Shown in pieces: positions 1-9,351 of a stretch of 64,000 bases of DNA (position 1 is its first letter; each line of letters starts with the position of its first letter). Where the stretch lies: NCBI GenBank assembly GCA_026398875.1, contig JAPLSB010000009.1:1-64000 (forward strand), in the 5' to 3' direction. Made by a program: the position numbers and the translations under genes. The stretch is from Gammaproteobacteria bacterium. Its GTDB lineage: Bacteria > Pseudomonadota > Gammaproteobacteria > Nevskiales > Nevskiaceae. The notes under the pieces were generated by a model. It saw only the letters and a list, made by a program, of their open reading frames with translations. It was not told the origin of the DNA and ran no database searches.

Positions 1-163
1 GAGTTTCCTGCTGTTCGCGCGCCGCGCCGAGGCCAAGTACGGCGTGCCAGCCAGAGAAATCCTGATCGAGCTGGGCCGGCTGAAGATGGTCGGCGGCCAA
101 GAAGACATGATCGAAGACACCGCCATCAACATGGCGCGCGAGCGCGGGCTGCTGGCGGCCTGA
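1..163 (+). CDS. 4-hydroxy-2-oxovalerate aldolase, C-terminal end (partial)
   Basis: Only the last 53 codons lie in the window; the frame begins at base 2 and stops with TGA at 161-163. The visible residues include [19 protein letters not shown] and then [12 protein letters not shown], which match the conserved C-terminus of the DmpG/BphI/MhpE aldolases. This family splits 4-hydroxy-2-oxovalerate into pyruvate and acetaldehyde (or a longer aldehyde), the last step of meta-cleavage pathways, and normally channels the aldehyde to an acylating dehydrogenase. That partner is presumably upstream, outside the window. The gene is followed after four bases by the acyl-CoA ligase and belongs to the same operon. 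The family call is firm; the exact substrate is not visible. Confidence 0.8.
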   Translation, partial: SFLLFARRAEAKYGVPAREILIELGRLKMVGGQEDMIEDTAINMARERGLLAA

Positions 164-167
164 ACGC

Positions 168-1877
168 GTGAACCAGGCCACCACCACCTTCCGCGCAGCG
201 CGCGATCTGCTGCTGCGCCACCGCAGCGACTACGACTCAGCCGTGCGGGCGTTCTCATGGCCGACGCTGCCGACGTTCAACTGGGCGCTCGATCACTTCG
301 ACGCGCTTGCGCGCGGCAACAGCAGCACTGCGCTGTGGATCGTCGACGAGCATGGCGTCGAGGTGAAGCGCACGTTCGATGAACTGCGCATCGCGTCCGA
401 CCGCACGGCGAACGGGCTGCGCCGCCTGGGCGTGCAGCGCGGCGACCGTGTGCTGGTGATGCTGCCGAACCGCGTCGAGCTGTGGGAAACCATGCTCGCC
501 GCGATCAAGCTCGGCGCGGTGCTGGCGCCGGCGACGCAGATCCTGTCGGTGGCCGATCTGCAGGACCGCATCGAGCGCGGCGAAATGTGCGCGGTGATCG
601 CCGATGCCGCCAGCGTTGCCAAGTTCGACGGCATCGCCGATGGCCGGCTGAAGATCGTCGTCGGCGGCACGGCTGATGGCTGGACGCCGTATGCGGATGT
701 CGCGAACGCATCGGACAGCTTCACGCCGGACGGCGTGACGCAGGGCAGCGATCCCTGCGTGCTGTATTTCACTTCCGGCACCACGTCGAAGCCGAAGATG
801 GTGCTGCATACGCAGACCAGCTATCCGGTCGGCCATCTGAGCACGCTGTACTGGCTCGGCCTGCAAGCCGGCGACGTGCACCTGAACATCAGCTCGCCCG
901 GCTGGGCCAAGCATGCGTGGAGCTGCTTCTTCGCGCCGTGGCAGGTCGGGGCAACGGTGTTCATCTACAACCAGGGCCGCTTCGATGCTCTGAAGACGCT
1001 GGCGACGATCAGCCGCTGCGGCGTCACCAGCCTGTGTGCGCCGCCGACCGCCTGGCGCAGCCTGATCCTCGAAGACCTCAAGGCGCATCCGGTGAAGCTG
1101 CGCGAGCTGACCAGCGCAGGCGAACCGCTGAACCCGGAAGTGATCGAGCAGGTGAAAGCCGCCTGGGGCATCACCATTCGTGAAGGCTATGGCCAGACCG
1201 AATCGACGGCGATGCTCGGTAATTCGCCAGGCCAGCCGGTGCGGCCGGGTTCGATGGGCCGGCCGCTACCGGGCTATGCGATCGAGCTGCTCGACATCGA
1301 CGGCAAGCCGGCACGCGAAGGCGAGCTTTCGGTGCGTCTGGACCCGCGGCCGGTCGCGATCATGGCCGGCTATGCCGGCGATGCGGCGAAGACCGAGAAG
1401 GCCCTCGGTGGTACGCATTACGGCACCTCCGATGTCGCATCGATCGACGCCGATGGCTGGTACTGGTACGTCGGCCGCACCGATGACGTGTTCAAGAGTT
1501 CCGACTACCGCATCTCGCCGTTCGAGCTGGAAAGCGCCTTGCTCGAACATCCGGCGGTTGCCGAAGCAGCCGTGTTCGACAGCCCGGACCCGAAGCGGCT
1601 GGCGGTGCCGAAGGCCTGTGTGGTGCTGGCGCCGGGACACGCGCCGACGGCCGAGACTGCAAAAGCGATCCTGCTGTTCGCGCGTTCGCGGCTGGCGCCG
1701 TACCAGAAGATCCGCGTGCTGGAGTTCTGCGAGCTGCCGAAGACAGTGTCCGGCAAGGTCAGGCGCAATGAATTGCGTGCGACCGAGGCCACGCGTCGCG
1801 CGGCCGGAGCCCGCGGCGAACACGAATATCTGGAAGCCGATTTCCCCGAGCTGCTCGACGGCGCGAGGCGCGCATGA
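168..1877 (+). CDS. AMP-forming acyl-CoA synthetase (ACSM/benzoate-CoA ligase type)
   Basis: The 569-residue product activates a carboxylic acid to its CoA thioester through an acyl-adenylate. The adenylate-forming signature YFTSGTTSKPK is at residues 200-210, the YGQTE motif at 341-345 and the C-terminal catalytic lysine in KTVSGKVRR at about residue 530. Residues 240-252 (NISSPGWAKHAWS) are typical of the medium-chain/benzoate ligase branch. The start is GTG at 168, four bases after the preceding stop, and the 3' end overlaps the next gene as ATGA. Its place inside a ring-hydroxylation/meta-cleavage operon suggests that the substrate, or a side-chain product, is handled as a CoA ester. A medium-chain or aromatic acid substrate is inferred from family only. 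Confidence 0.85.
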   Translation: MNQATTTFRAARDLLLRHRSDYDSAVRAFSWPTLPTFNWALDHFDALARGNSSTALWIVDEHGVEVKRTFDELRIASDRTANGLRRLGVQRGDRVLVMLPNRVELWETMLAAIKLGAVLAPATQILSVADLQDRIERGEMCAVIADAASVAKFDGIADGRLKIVVGGTADGWTPYADVANASDSFTPDGVTQGSDPCVLYFTSGTTSKPKMVLHTQTSYPVGHLSTLYWLGLQAGDVHLNISSPGWAKHAWSCFFAPWQVGATVFIYNQGRFDALKTLATISRCGVTSLCAPPTAWRSLILEDLKAHPVKLRELTSAGEPLNPEVIEQVKAAWGITIREGYGQTESTAMLGNSPGQPVRPGSMGRPLPGYAIELLDIDGKPAREGELSVRLDPRPVAIMAGYAGDAAKTEKALGGTHYGTSDVASIDADGWYWYVGRTDDVFKSSDYRISPFELESALLEHPAVAEAAVFDSPDPKRLAVPKACVVLAPGHAPTAETAKAILLFARSRLAPYQKIRVLEFCELPKTVSGKVRRNELRATEATRRAAGARGEHEYLEADFPELLDGARRA

Positions 1878-2092
1878 AGTCGACCGCCGCAATCACCGGA
1901 CCATCGAGCCGCGCGCGGCTGCGGGTCATGCAGGTCAAGGTCGAAGCCGCCCAGATCTGGTTCCACTGTCCCCGCTGCGAGGAGCCGCTGGAAGGCTTCC
2001 TCAGCGACCCACGCGGTTGCGTGGACATCATCTGCGATGCCTGCGGCGAGGAATTCGACATTCCCGCTGCGGCCAGTCTCGTCATTGTCTGA
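1874..2092 (+). CDS. small zinc-ribbon-like protein, unknown function
   Basis: A 72-residue protein starting at ATG 1874, which overlaps the ligase stop (ATGA). It has two CxxC pairs, HCPRC at residues 31-35 and CDAC at 54-57, spaced like a small zinc or rubredoxin-like knuckle, with an extra cysteine at 49. No signal peptide or membrane segment is visible. I do not recognise a named family. Its position immediately before the dioxygenase alpha subunit and its translational coupling suggest an accessory role, for example in iron-sulfur or metal handling for the Rieske enzyme or in regulation. That role is inference; the metal site itself follows from the cysteine spacing. Confidence 0.6.
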   Translation: MKSTAAITGPSSRARLRVMQVKVEAAQIWFHCPRCEEPLEGFLSDPRGCVDIICDACGEEFDIPAAASLVIV

Positions 2093-2105
2093 ACAGGACG
2101 CACCC

Positions 2106-3416
2106 ATGAACGCACCCGCCGATTCAAAGCCCATCCCGCTGTCCGAACTTCCGGTGGTCTGGACCGACAAGGAACGGCACCGCTTCAAGGTGGCGCGGCG
2201 CAGCTTCGTCGATCCGGAAATCCTCAAGACCGAGTACGAGACGATCTTCAACAAGTGCTGGCTGTACATCGGCCACGAGTCGGAGCTGATCAAGCCCGGC
2301 GACTTCGTGACCCGCATCGTCGCCAAGCGCAGCATCCTGTTCACCCGCGATGCCGGCGGCACGATCAACGCGTTTTTCAACGCCTGCCCGCATCGCGGTG
2401 CGCAGGTCTGCCGCGAGCGCCGCGGCAACGCCAAGTCGTTCCAGTGCTTCTATCACGGCTGGGTGTTCGGCTCGGACGGCAAGCTGAAAAGCCAGCCGGG
2501 CAGCGACTGCTATCCGGATGACTTCAACGCCGATGGCCAAGCCAATCTGGTGGCCGTGCCGCGCATCGATTCGTATCGCGGCTTCTGGTTCATCTGTTTC
2601 GATGCCGGCGTGCAGTCGCTGCCGGACTATCTGGCCGGCGCCAAGGAATGGATCGACATCGTTGCCGACCAGTCGGAAACGATGATGACCCTGGTCGGTG
2701 GCACGCAGGAGTACCAGATCCGCGCGAACTGGAAGCTGCTCACCGAGAACTCGATCGACGGCTACCACGCGATCAACACCCATGCGACCTATGTCGACTA
2801 CCTGAAGAACTCGCAGGGCTCGATGAGCCCGGTGCCGTTCGACGGCACCGGCTACGACCTCGGCAACGGCCACGCCGTGATCGAATACCGCGCGCCGTGG
2901 GGCCGGCCGGTGGCGCAGTGGATTCCACTGTGGGGCGACGAAGGCAAGGTCGAACTGGACAAGGTCCACGCTCGGCTGGTCGAGCGCTTCGGAAAGGAAC
3001 GCGCCGACCGCATCGCGTTCTCCAATCGCAACATGTTCATTTTTCCGAACCTGGTGATCAACGACATCATGGCGATCACCGTGCGCACCTACTACCCGAC
3101 CGCGCCGGATGCGATGAACGTGTTCGGCTGGGCGCTGGCGCCGAACGAGGAAAGCGCCTGGGCGCGCAAGTATCGGCTGTCGAACTTCCTCGAATTCCTC
3201 GGGCCCGGCGGCTTTGCAACGCCTGACGACGTCGAAGCGCTGGAGCAGTGCCAGCGCGGTTTCGAGTCGATGCTCGAAGCGCCGTGGAGCGACATCTCCA
3301 AGGGCATGAAGAAGGAGCGCGTGAACTACGACGACGAACTGCAGATGCGTGCGTTCTGGACGCAGTGGCAGGCTGTGACCGGCGCCACCGCCGCACCGCG
3401 CAACGGAGACCGCTGA
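2106..3416 (+). CDS. aromatic ring-hydroxylating dioxygenase, alpha (large) subunit
   Basis: This 436-residue catalytic subunit adds O2 across an aromatic ring to give a cis-dihydrodiol. The Rieske ligands are C94/H96 (ACPHRG) and C114/H117 (CFYHGW). The mononuclear iron site is in [15 protein letters not shown], with N215, bridging D218, H221 and H226 spaced as in naphthalene dioxygenase; the third ligand is probably in the ATPDD segment (D374/D375). The open frame extends upstream to 2037, but ATG 2106 follows an AGGACG ribosome site and clears the previous gene, so I chose it. It is coupled to the beta subunit by a TGATG overlap. Electrons should come from the Rieske ferredoxin at 5762 and possibly the reductase at 18342-19412. 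The substrate is not readable from sequence. Confidence 0.92.
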   Translation: MNAPADSKPIPLSELPVVWTDKERHRFKVARRSFVDPEILKTEYETIFNKCWLYIGHESELIKPGDFVTRIVAKRSILFTRDAGGTINAFFNACPHRGAQVCRERRGNAKSFQCFYHGWVFGSDGKLKSQPGSDCYPDDFNADGQANLVAVPRIDSYRGFWFICFDAGVQSLPDYLAGAKEWIDIVADQSETMMTLVGGTQEYQIRANWKLLTENSIDGYHAINTHATYVDYLKNSQGSMSPVPFDGTGYDLGNGHAVIEYRAPWGRPVAQWIPLWGDEGKVELDKVHARLVERFGKERADRIAFSNRNMFIFPNLVINDIMAITVRTYYPTAPDAMNVFGWALAPNEESAWARKYRLSNFLEFLGPGGFATPDDVEALEQCQRGFESMLEAPWSDISKGMKKERVNYDDELQMRAFWTQWQAVTGATAAPRNGDR

Positions 3417-3916
3417 TGAGCACGCTGACGCTTGCCACCATCACGCGCGAACAGGTCGAGGACTTCATGTTCCTTGAAGCGGAGATGCTCGACGAATGGC
3501 GGCTGAAGGAATGGCTGGCCTTGTTCACGGTGGATGCCACCTACAACGTGCCGGCCACCGATGTGGCGCCGAACGCCTCGCCGGACAGCGCGCTGTTCTA
3601 TGTCGCCGATGATCGCTTCCGTCTGGAGCAGCGCGTCGAACGGCTGCTGAAGCGCACCGCGCACGCCGAGTTCCCGCGTTCCAAGACCCGGCATCTGGTG
3701 TCGAACGTGCGCATCCGCGGACGCTCGGAAACCGAGCTGGATGTGGGTGCTGCGGTGCTGACCTTCCGCACCAAGATGGGCCTGACCGAAACCTATATCG
3801 GCAGCTATCGCTACCGGCTGGTGATCGACGATGGCCGCCTGCTGATCCGCGAGAAGCGCTGCATCCTGGACATGGATGGGCTCAAACCCAATGGCCGCAT
3901 CAGCATCATTCTGTGA
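3416..3916 (+). CDS. aromatic ring-hydroxylating dioxygenase, beta (small) subunit
   Basis: A 166-residue protein of the SnoaL/NTF2-like beta-subunit family that builds the alpha3beta3 dioxygenase hexamer and has no redox centre of its own. Recognisable features are the N-terminal VEDFMFLEAEMLDEWRLKEW helix region, the DATYNVPATD strand, the RTAHAEFPRSKTRHLVSNV segment and the C-terminal IREKRCILDMDG. The start at ATG 3416 shares bases with the alpha-subunit stop. Length is normal for the family. A 149-base gap with palindromic repeats separates it from the next gene, the only sizeable break in the operon. Confidence 0.9.
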   Translation: MSTLTLATITREQVEDFMFLEAEMLDEWRLKEWLALFTVDATYNVPATDVAPNASPDSALFYVADDRFRLEQRVERLLKRTAHAEFPRSKTRHLVSNVRIRGRSETELDVGAAVLTFRTKMGLTETYIGSYRYRLVIDDGRLLIREKRCILDMDGLKPNGRISIIL

Positions 3917-3941
3917 CATGGATGCCGTGCGCACGCCCCAG

Positions 3942-4025
3942 CGTCATACCGGCGCAGGCCGGTATCCAGTACGCCCAGCCTTCAGCGGAGGCGCCGTCTG
4001 GATTCCGGCATGCGCCGGAATGACG
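3942..4025. repeat. pair of inverted REP-like 28-bp palindromic units
   Basis: Two units face each other at 3942-3969 and 3998-4025. Each has the form cgtcatNccggcg...cgccgg followed by atccag, so each unit is itself a hairpin and the pair forms a larger one. A third single copy is at 8457-8484. They fill the gap between the beta subunit and the extradiol dioxygenase and may act as an mRNA-stabilising or attenuating structure inside the operon. Confidence 0.75.
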
Positions 4026-4065
4026 GTGCTGCGGCCTTTGTCCTTTCGTGAACGAGCCTGACCCG

Positions 4066-4962
4066 ATGACGATTCCCTTCCGCTACAAGCGCCTCGGCTA
4101 CGTCGCGCTGAACGTCACCGATCTGGCGCGCAGCACGGCGTTCTACCGCGATCTGGTTGGCCTTGATGTCAGCGATGCCAGCGAGCAGCACAGCGCGCTG
4201 CGCTGCTCGCGCGATCACCACGCGCTGCTGCTGGTTCCGGCGGCGCAGCCGGGCCTGAAGCGCATCGCTTTCGAACTGGAATCGGCGGCCGATCTCGCTG
4301 CCGCGCGCGACTATCTGAACAGCATCGGCCTGACCGTGGAGCCGGTCCCGGCCGACGAGAAGAAGACGCTGCGGCTGGTCGACGCGCTGCGCTTCCGGAT
4401 TCCCGGCAGCGGCCTGTGCATCGAGCTGTTCGTGCAGATGATGTTCATGGCCAACCCGTTCGAAGCGCGGCTGACCAAGATCGAGCGGCTGGGCCATGTC
4501 GTGGTCAATGTCGCGGACTTCAACGGCACGGTCAGCGTGCTGAACGAGCAGCTCGGCTTCCGCACGTCGGATTTCGTGCCGGGCTTCGCGGCGTTCCTGC
4601 GCTGCTTCCCGAACCCGCTGCATCACTCGATGGCGGTGCTCGCCGGTGCCGACAATCACCTGAACCACGTCAACTTCATGGTCAGCGACATCGACGACAT
4701 CGGCCGGGCGATGAACCGCATGAAGGCCGCCGGTGTCGAGATCGTGTTCGGGCCGGGCCGCCATCTGCCATCGGAAAGCATCTTCCTGTACTTCCTCGAT
4801 CCGGACGGCATGACCGTCGAGTACAGCTTCGGCATGGAAACCTTCCCAGAAGCCGGTGCCCGCGAAGCGCGGCTGCTGGAACCGGTGCCGGCCACGCTGG
4901 ATACCTGGGGCAGTGTCGCCACGCCGGCGTTCGGCAAGATCGGGGCGATCGAACAGTCATGA
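4066..4962 (+). CDS. type I extradiol ring-cleavage dioxygenase (VOC family)
   Basis: A 298-residue two-domain vicinal-oxygen-chelate protein that opens a catechol next to its diol (meta-cleavage). The C-terminal module carries the Fe(II) ligands H144 (RLGHVVVN), H201 (LNHVNFMV) and E252 (MTVEYSFG), with second-sphere H186/H187, in the pattern of BphC-type enzymes; the N-terminal module lacks them, as is usual. I chose ATG 4066; a GTG at 4048 would add six residues and neither has a strong ribosome site. The 3' end overlaps the dehydrogenase (ATGA). With the hydrolase at 6728 this implies cleavage to a 2-hydroxy-6-oxo-dienoate. The size of the substrate is not known. Confidence 0.88.
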   Translation: MTIPFRYKRLGYVALNVTDLARSTAFYRDLVGLDVSDASEQHSALRCSRDHHALLLVPAAQPGLKRIAFELESAADLAAARDYLNSIGLTVEPVPADEKKTLRLVDALRFRIPGSGLCIELFVQMMFMANPFEARLTKIERLGHVVVNVADFNGTVSVLNEQLGFRTSDFVPGFAAFLRCFPNPLHHSMAVLAGADNHLNHVNFMVSDIDDIGRAMNRMKAAGVEIVFGPGRHLPSESIFLYFLDPDGMTVEYSFGMETFPEAGAREARLLEPVPATLDTWGSVATPAFGKIGAIEQS

Positions 4963-5723
4963 GCGGCCCACGTTTCGAAGGACAGGTGGCGATCGTCACC
5001 GGTGCCGGTCGCGGCATCGGCTATGCCTGCGCCGAGCGGTTTGCATCCGAAGGCGCGAGCCTGGTCATCGGCGATCTCGATCAGGCGCAGGTCGATGCGG
5101 CCGTTCACAAGCTGATCGCCGACTACGGCGTGAAGGTCGTCGGCGTTGCTGGTGATCTGTCGCAGCAGGCGGTTGCCGAAGCAACGATCAAGGCCGCGCT
5201 CGATCATTTCGGCCGCATCGACGTGCTGGTCAACAATGCCGGCGGCGGCATCCTGCGGCCGTTTCTGGCGCACACGCCGGAAACGCTGAAAGCGACGATC
5301 GACCGCAATCTGTGGACCTGCATCTGGTGCTGCTGGTACGCACTTCCCACCATGCGCGCGCAGGGCTATGGCCGCATCGTCAATCTGGGGGCCGACTCGG
5401 TGCGCAACGGCCTGTTCGACCACGCGGCCTACAACGCCGCCAAGGGCGGCATGCACGGCATGACCACCGGCCTGGCCCGCGAATACGCTCGCGACGGCAT
5501 CACCGTGAATACCGTTGCGCCCTGCGTCGTGCAGACCCCGCAGCTTGATGAAGTGGCGGCGCGCGATCCGGAACTGGTCCGCAAGGTCATCGACGTGGTG
5601 CCGATGGGCCGGCCGGGCACGATGGACGAAGTCGCCTCGATGGTCGCCTACCTCGGCAGCCGTGAAGCCGCGTTCGTCACCGGCCAGGTGATCAGCGTCA
5701 ACGGCGGCACGACGATGCTTTGA
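4959..5723 (+). CDS. SDR, probable cis-dihydrodiol dehydrogenase
   Basis: A 254-residue classical short-chain dehydrogenase with TGAGRGIG at 14-21, NNAG at 102-105, catalytic S157, Y168 and K172 (YNAAK), and the C-terminal GQVISVNGG. D39 after the second strand favours NAD over NADP. Between dioxygenase and ferredoxin genes, the expected step is oxidation of the cis-dihydrodiol to a catechol for the extradiol enzyme. The start at ATG 4959 overlaps the preceding stop. The SDR family is certain; the dihydrodiol role rests on operon context, since the sequence itself would also fit other alcohol dehydrogenases. Confidence 0.8.
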   Translation: MSGPRFEGQVAIVTGAGRGIGYACAERFASEGASLVIGDLDQAQVDAAVHKLIADYGVKVVGVAGDLSQQAVAEATIKAALDHFGRIDVLVNNAGGGILRPFLAHTPETLKATIDRNLWTCIWCCWYALPTMRAQGYGRIVNLGADSVRNGLFDHAAYNAAKGGMHGMTTGLAREYARDGITVNTVAPCVVQTPQLDEVAARDPELVRKVIDVVPMGRPGTMDEVASMVAYLGSREAAFVTGQVISVNGGTTML

Positions 5724-5761
5724 GCCGCGCAGAATCCCTTTTCCCTTCTCCCGCCACGCCC

Positions 5762-6076
5762 ATGCCTCAGTCCATTGCCACGATCGCCGAGTCCGAACTG
5801 CTCGACGGCGAAATGAAGACCTGGTTCCTGCCCGATGGCACGCGCATCGCGCTGTACCACGTCAATGGCGGCTACTACGCCACGCAGGACACCTGCACGC
5901 ACGAGAACGCCTCGCTGACCGACGAAGGTCAGATCGATGGCGACCGCATTGTCTGCACCTGGCACTACTGCGAGTTCTCGATCATCGAAGGCACGGCGCT
6001 GAATTCGCCGTGCAGCGCGCCGCTGCAGACCTACCCGGTCAAGCGGGTCGACGGCATGCTCCATGTCGAGTACTGA
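5762..6076 (+). CDS. Rieske-type [2Fe-2S] ferredoxin of the dioxygenase system
   Basis: A 104-residue soluble ferredoxin with Rieske ligands C45/H47 (DTCTHE) and C65/H68 (CTWHYC), no transmembrane anchor and a length typical of BphF/BedB-type electron carriers. It passes electrons from a reductase to the Rieske centre of the alpha subunit. No reductase is in this operon; the plant-type ferredoxin reductase at 18342-19412 is the nearest candidate. I chose ATG 5762 because an in-frame TTG at 5720 would add an unlikely N-terminus. The 3' end overlaps the TetR gene by 14 bases. Confidence 0.9.
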   Translation: MPQSIATIAESELLDGEMKTWFLPDGTRIALYHVNGGYYATQDTCTHENASLTDEGQIDGDRIVCTWHYCEFSIIEGTALNSPCSAPLQTYPVKRVDGMLHVEY

Positions 6077-6731
6077 GCCGGCCGCACGGGCAAGGCCAGC
6101 GGCGCCGCGCAAGCGCCGCACGCAGGCCGAACGCTCGGACGAGATGCAGACGCGGCTGGTCGAAGCGGCAGCCACCGTGCTGCGCCGGAAAGGCTATGCC
6201 GGCCTGCGTACCGATGAAGTGGCGAGAGTCGCCAAGGTTTCGCGTGGGGCCTTGCAGCACCACTTCCCGAGCAAGGACAGCCTGGTGGTGGCCACCGCAC
6301 AACATCTGCTGGAAGCCAGCCTGGTACGCGGCCAGCAGCGCGCCGCGACCGCTGCGGCAGCACGCGATCCGGTCGCCGCGATCATTGCCGATGGTGTGGA
6401 GTTCTTCCTTGGCCCGGACTTCGGCGTGGTGCTCGATCTGGTGCTGGCCGGCAGCAAGGACCGCAGCCTGCGCGACCAGATCTACGGCCATGCCCGCGTC
6501 AGCCGCCTGAATGTCGAAGACGCCTGGCTGGATCTGCTGGTCGCCCGTGGCGTGCCGAAGGCCAAGGCCGAAAAGATCCTCTGGCTGACCATCAGCATCA
6601 TCCGCGGCCTCGCCGTGCGCGCGCTCTGGCAGAAGGACGAAGCGCTGTTCAAATCGCTGCTCGACGAGTGGAAGCTGATTCTCGCCGGGCATCTCAAATC
6701 CGCGGGAATCGATGTGATCGGAGACGCATGA
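6063..6731 (+). CDS. TetR-family transcriptional regulator
   Basis: A 222-residue repressor-type protein. The TetR N-terminal helix-turn-helix is clear at about residues 28-75 ([18 protein letters not shown], then [19 protein letters not shown]), and the ligand-binding domain follows. It starts inside the ferredoxin gene and its stop overlaps the hydrolase start, so it is co-transcribed with the enzymes it probably controls, a layout that suggests autoregulation by a pathway intermediate. It is one of two candidates, with the MarR protein at 21820-22401, for binding the five palindromic operators found elsewhere in the window; nothing in the sequence decides between them. Confidence 0.88.
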   Translation: MSSTEPAARARPAAPRKRRTQAERSDEMQTRLVEAAATVLRRKGYAGLRTDEVARVAKVSRGALQHHFPSKDSLVVATAQHLLEASLVRGQQRAATAAAARDPVAAIIADGVEFFLGPDFGVVLDLVLAGSKDRSLRDQIYGHARVSRLNVEDAWLDLLVARGVPKAKAEKILWLTISIIRGLAVRALWQKDEALFKSLLDEWKLILAGHLKSAGIDVIGDA

Positions 6732-7591
6732 TGAGCTTGTGGCAGGACTTTCTCGGCAGCACCACGCATTACGTCGACACCGCCAGCTTCGGCCGCATCC
6801 GCGTCGTCGAAGCCGGGCCGAAGGACGCCCCGGCGATCATCTTCCAGCACGGCATCGGCGGCCATCTGGAGGCGTACTCGAAGAACCTGGTCGCGCTGTC
6901 GGATCAGTTCCGCTGCATCGCCTTCGACTATGTCGGCCATGCGCTGTCGAGCCGCATCGCGATGGAGTACACGCCACCGGTGCTGGCCGAGCAGCTGCGC
7001 GAACTGATGGATGCGATGGGCATCGAACGCGCGCATCTGTCCGGCGAATCGCTCGGCGGCTGGGTGTCCGGCTTCTTTGCGGTGAAGTATCCGCAGCGGG
7101 TGCTGAAGCTGATGCTGAACACCGGCGCCGGCGTCCCGATCGTGTCCGAGAAAGGCCGTGCCGACATGCTCGACCTGATGGAACGCTCGAAGAAGGCGGC
7201 CGGTATCGCGCCCAGCTTCGAGATGGTCAAGCATCGCATCGCCTGGCTGATCCACCCGAACAACCACCATCTGGTGACCGACGAACTGGTCAACCTGCGG
7301 CTGCACTTCTACCTGATGCCGGAAGGCCGCGAGGTAACGCCGATGGTCAACCGCATGCTGCCGCGCCACGACGAATTCCTGCTGCCGCTGGAACAGATCA
7401 GCAGCGACACGATGATGCTGTGGACCCGCAACAACCCGATCCACGATCTGGAATGCGCGCAGGCCGCCGCTGCCCGCATCCCGAAGGTGCAGCTGTACGT
7501 CATGGCAGCCGACGGCGCCCACTGGCCGCAGTACGAAGCACCGGACGAGTTCAACCGCGTCGCCCGCGCGTTCTTCGGTGGAGCTGCCTGA
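6728..7591 (+). CDS. alpha/beta hydrolase, probable meta-cleavage product hydrolase
   Basis: A 287-residue alpha/beta-hydrolase that should cleave the C-C bond of the 2-hydroxy-6-oxo-dienoate made by the extradiol enzyme. The nucleophile is S108 in SGESLGGW, the acid probably D240 (NNPIHD) and the histidine H265 in [13 protein letters not shown], a close relative of the GHWAQWE motif of BphD/MhpC. The oxyanion region is QHGIGG at 40-45. The start is the first of two adjacent ATG codons (6728 and 6731), overlapping the TetR stop; the 3' stop overlaps the next gene. The C-C hydrolase role is inferred from the histidine motif and operon order. Confidence 0.85.
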   Translation: MMSLWQDFLGSTTHYVDTASFGRIRVVEAGPKDAPAIIFQHGIGGHLEAYSKNLVALSDQFRCIAFDYVGHALSSRIAMEYTPPVLAEQLRELMDAMGIERAHLSGESLGGWVSGFFAVKYPQRVLKLMLNTGAGVPIVSEKGRADMLDLMERSKKAAGIAPSFEMVKHRIAWLIHPNNHHLVTDELVNLRLHFYLMPEGREVTPMVNRMLPRHDEFLLPLEQISSDTMMLWTRNNPIHDLECAQAAAARIPKVQLYVMAADGAHWPQYEAPDEFNRVARAFFGGAA

Positions 7592-8418
7592 TGGCGTCGC
7601 GTTCAAGCCTTGCAGCGCCGAGGAAGCCGGCGCTGGCAACACCGGCAGCACTGGCGAAGCCGCTGCGCGAGGCCTATGGCAGCGGCGTGCCGGTTGCCCC
7701 GATCCGCGATCGCCTGGCGCCGGGTGATCTGGCGGCGGCCTATGCGGTGCAGGAGATCAACACCCGGTATTGGCTGAAGTCCGGCCGCCGACTGGCCGGC
7801 CGCAAGATCGGCCTGACCTCGGTGGCCGTGCAGCAGCAGCTCGGCGTCGACCAGCCGGATTTCGGCATGCTGTTCGCCGACATGGCGGTGGCCGACGACG
7901 AACCGATCCGCCTCGAGCGCGTGCTGCAGCCGAAGGTCGAAGCCGAAGTCGCCTTCGTGCTGGAGCGCGACATCACCATCGAGCAGGCAACGATGGCCGA
8001 CGTGCTGCGCGCCATCGGCTACGCCGTCGCCGCGATCGAGATCGTCGGCAGCCGCGTTGCCAACTGGGACATCCGGCTGGTCGATACCGTGGCCGACAAC
8101 GCATCGAGCGGGCTCTACGTGCTCGGCAACACCCCGATGCTGCTGGCCGGACTGGACCTGCGCGATTGCGCGATGCAGATGACGCGCGGTGATGGCGCCG
8201 ACGTGGTTTCAACCGGTGTAGGCCACGCCTGCCTCGGTCATCCGCTGAACGCGGTGCTGTGGCTGGCGCGCAAGATGGTCGAAGTCGGCCGGCCGCTGAA
8301 AGCCGGCGACACGATCCTGTCCGGTGCGCTTGGGCCGATGGTGGCGGTGAAGGCAGGGGATCGGTTCGAGGCGCAGATTGCGGGGTTGGGGGCGGTGAGG
8401 GCGCGGTTTGCGGCCTGA
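7591..8418 (+). CDS. 2-keto-4-pentenoate hydratase
   Basis: A 275-residue member of the MhpD/XylJ/BphH family that adds water to 2-hydroxypenta-2,4-dienoate to give 4-hydroxy-2-oxovalerate, the substrate of the aldolase at the window start. Family features are [17 protein letters not shown], the metal-binding [12 protein letters not shown] (conserved glutamates), AAIEIVGSR and the C-terminal [14 protein letters not shown]. The roughly 25-residue N-terminal extension rich in alanine and proline is slightly longer than usual. It is the last gene of the operon; no clear terminator follows, but a REP-like hairpin lies at 8457-8484. Confidence 0.9.
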   Translation: MASRSSLAAPRKPALATPAALAKPLREAYGSGVPVAPIRDRLAPGDLAAAYAVQEINTRYWLKSGRRLAGRKIGLTSVAVQQQLGVDQPDFGMLFADMAVADDEPIRLERVLQPKVEAEVAFVLERDITIEQATMADVLRAIGYAVAAIEIVGSRVANWDIRLVDTVADNASSGLYVLGNTPMLLAGLDLRDCAMQMTRGDGADVVSTGVGHACLGHPLNAVLWLARKMVEVGRPLKAGDTILSGALGPMVAVKAGDRFEAQIAGLGAVRARFAA

Positions 8419-8456
8419 GCTTTCGTTGGTCAGGCCTCGGTTCGACTTTGCTACTC

Positions 8457-8484
8457 CGTCATTCCGGCGAAAGCCGGAATCCAG
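8457..8484. repeat. single REP-like palindromic unit
   Basis: The unit attccggcgaaagccggaat forms a perfect hairpin. It matches the two units at 3942-3969 and 3998-4025. Lying 38 bases after the hydratase stop, it may also stabilise the 3' end of the operon mRNA. Confidence 0.75.
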
Positions 8485-8552
8485 AGCTGCGTGCGCTTGG
8501 TCTGTCGAAAAGCGGGTATCACGCCTTTTGCGGCAGGCGGCTGTGCGGCACT

Positions 8553-9197
<645 letters not shown>

Positions 9198-9294
9198 ATA
9201 GTGCGGCGAAGCTGAGTGAATAAAGCGGAGCTAGTTTAGGAGACAGTGCCCGCCAACAAGAATTGCAAGTAGCGAAAATTGCTTCACAGAACGC

Positions 9295-9350
9295 GGCGAG
9301 TCGAGACCCGCCTAAGAGCTACGGCGCTCGTCTCGAGCGATGGGTTAGGC
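9295..9350 (-). other. degenerate attC-like recombination site
   Basis: On the minus strand the box GCCTAAC (9350-9344) directly follows the stop of the MltR-like gene, then a seven-base spacer, TCGAGAC (9336-9330) and its complement GTCTCGA (9307-9301). The expected closing GTTRRRY box is not recognisable, so the site looks decayed or truncated at the array end. Confidence 0.5.
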
Positions 9351-9351
9351 T

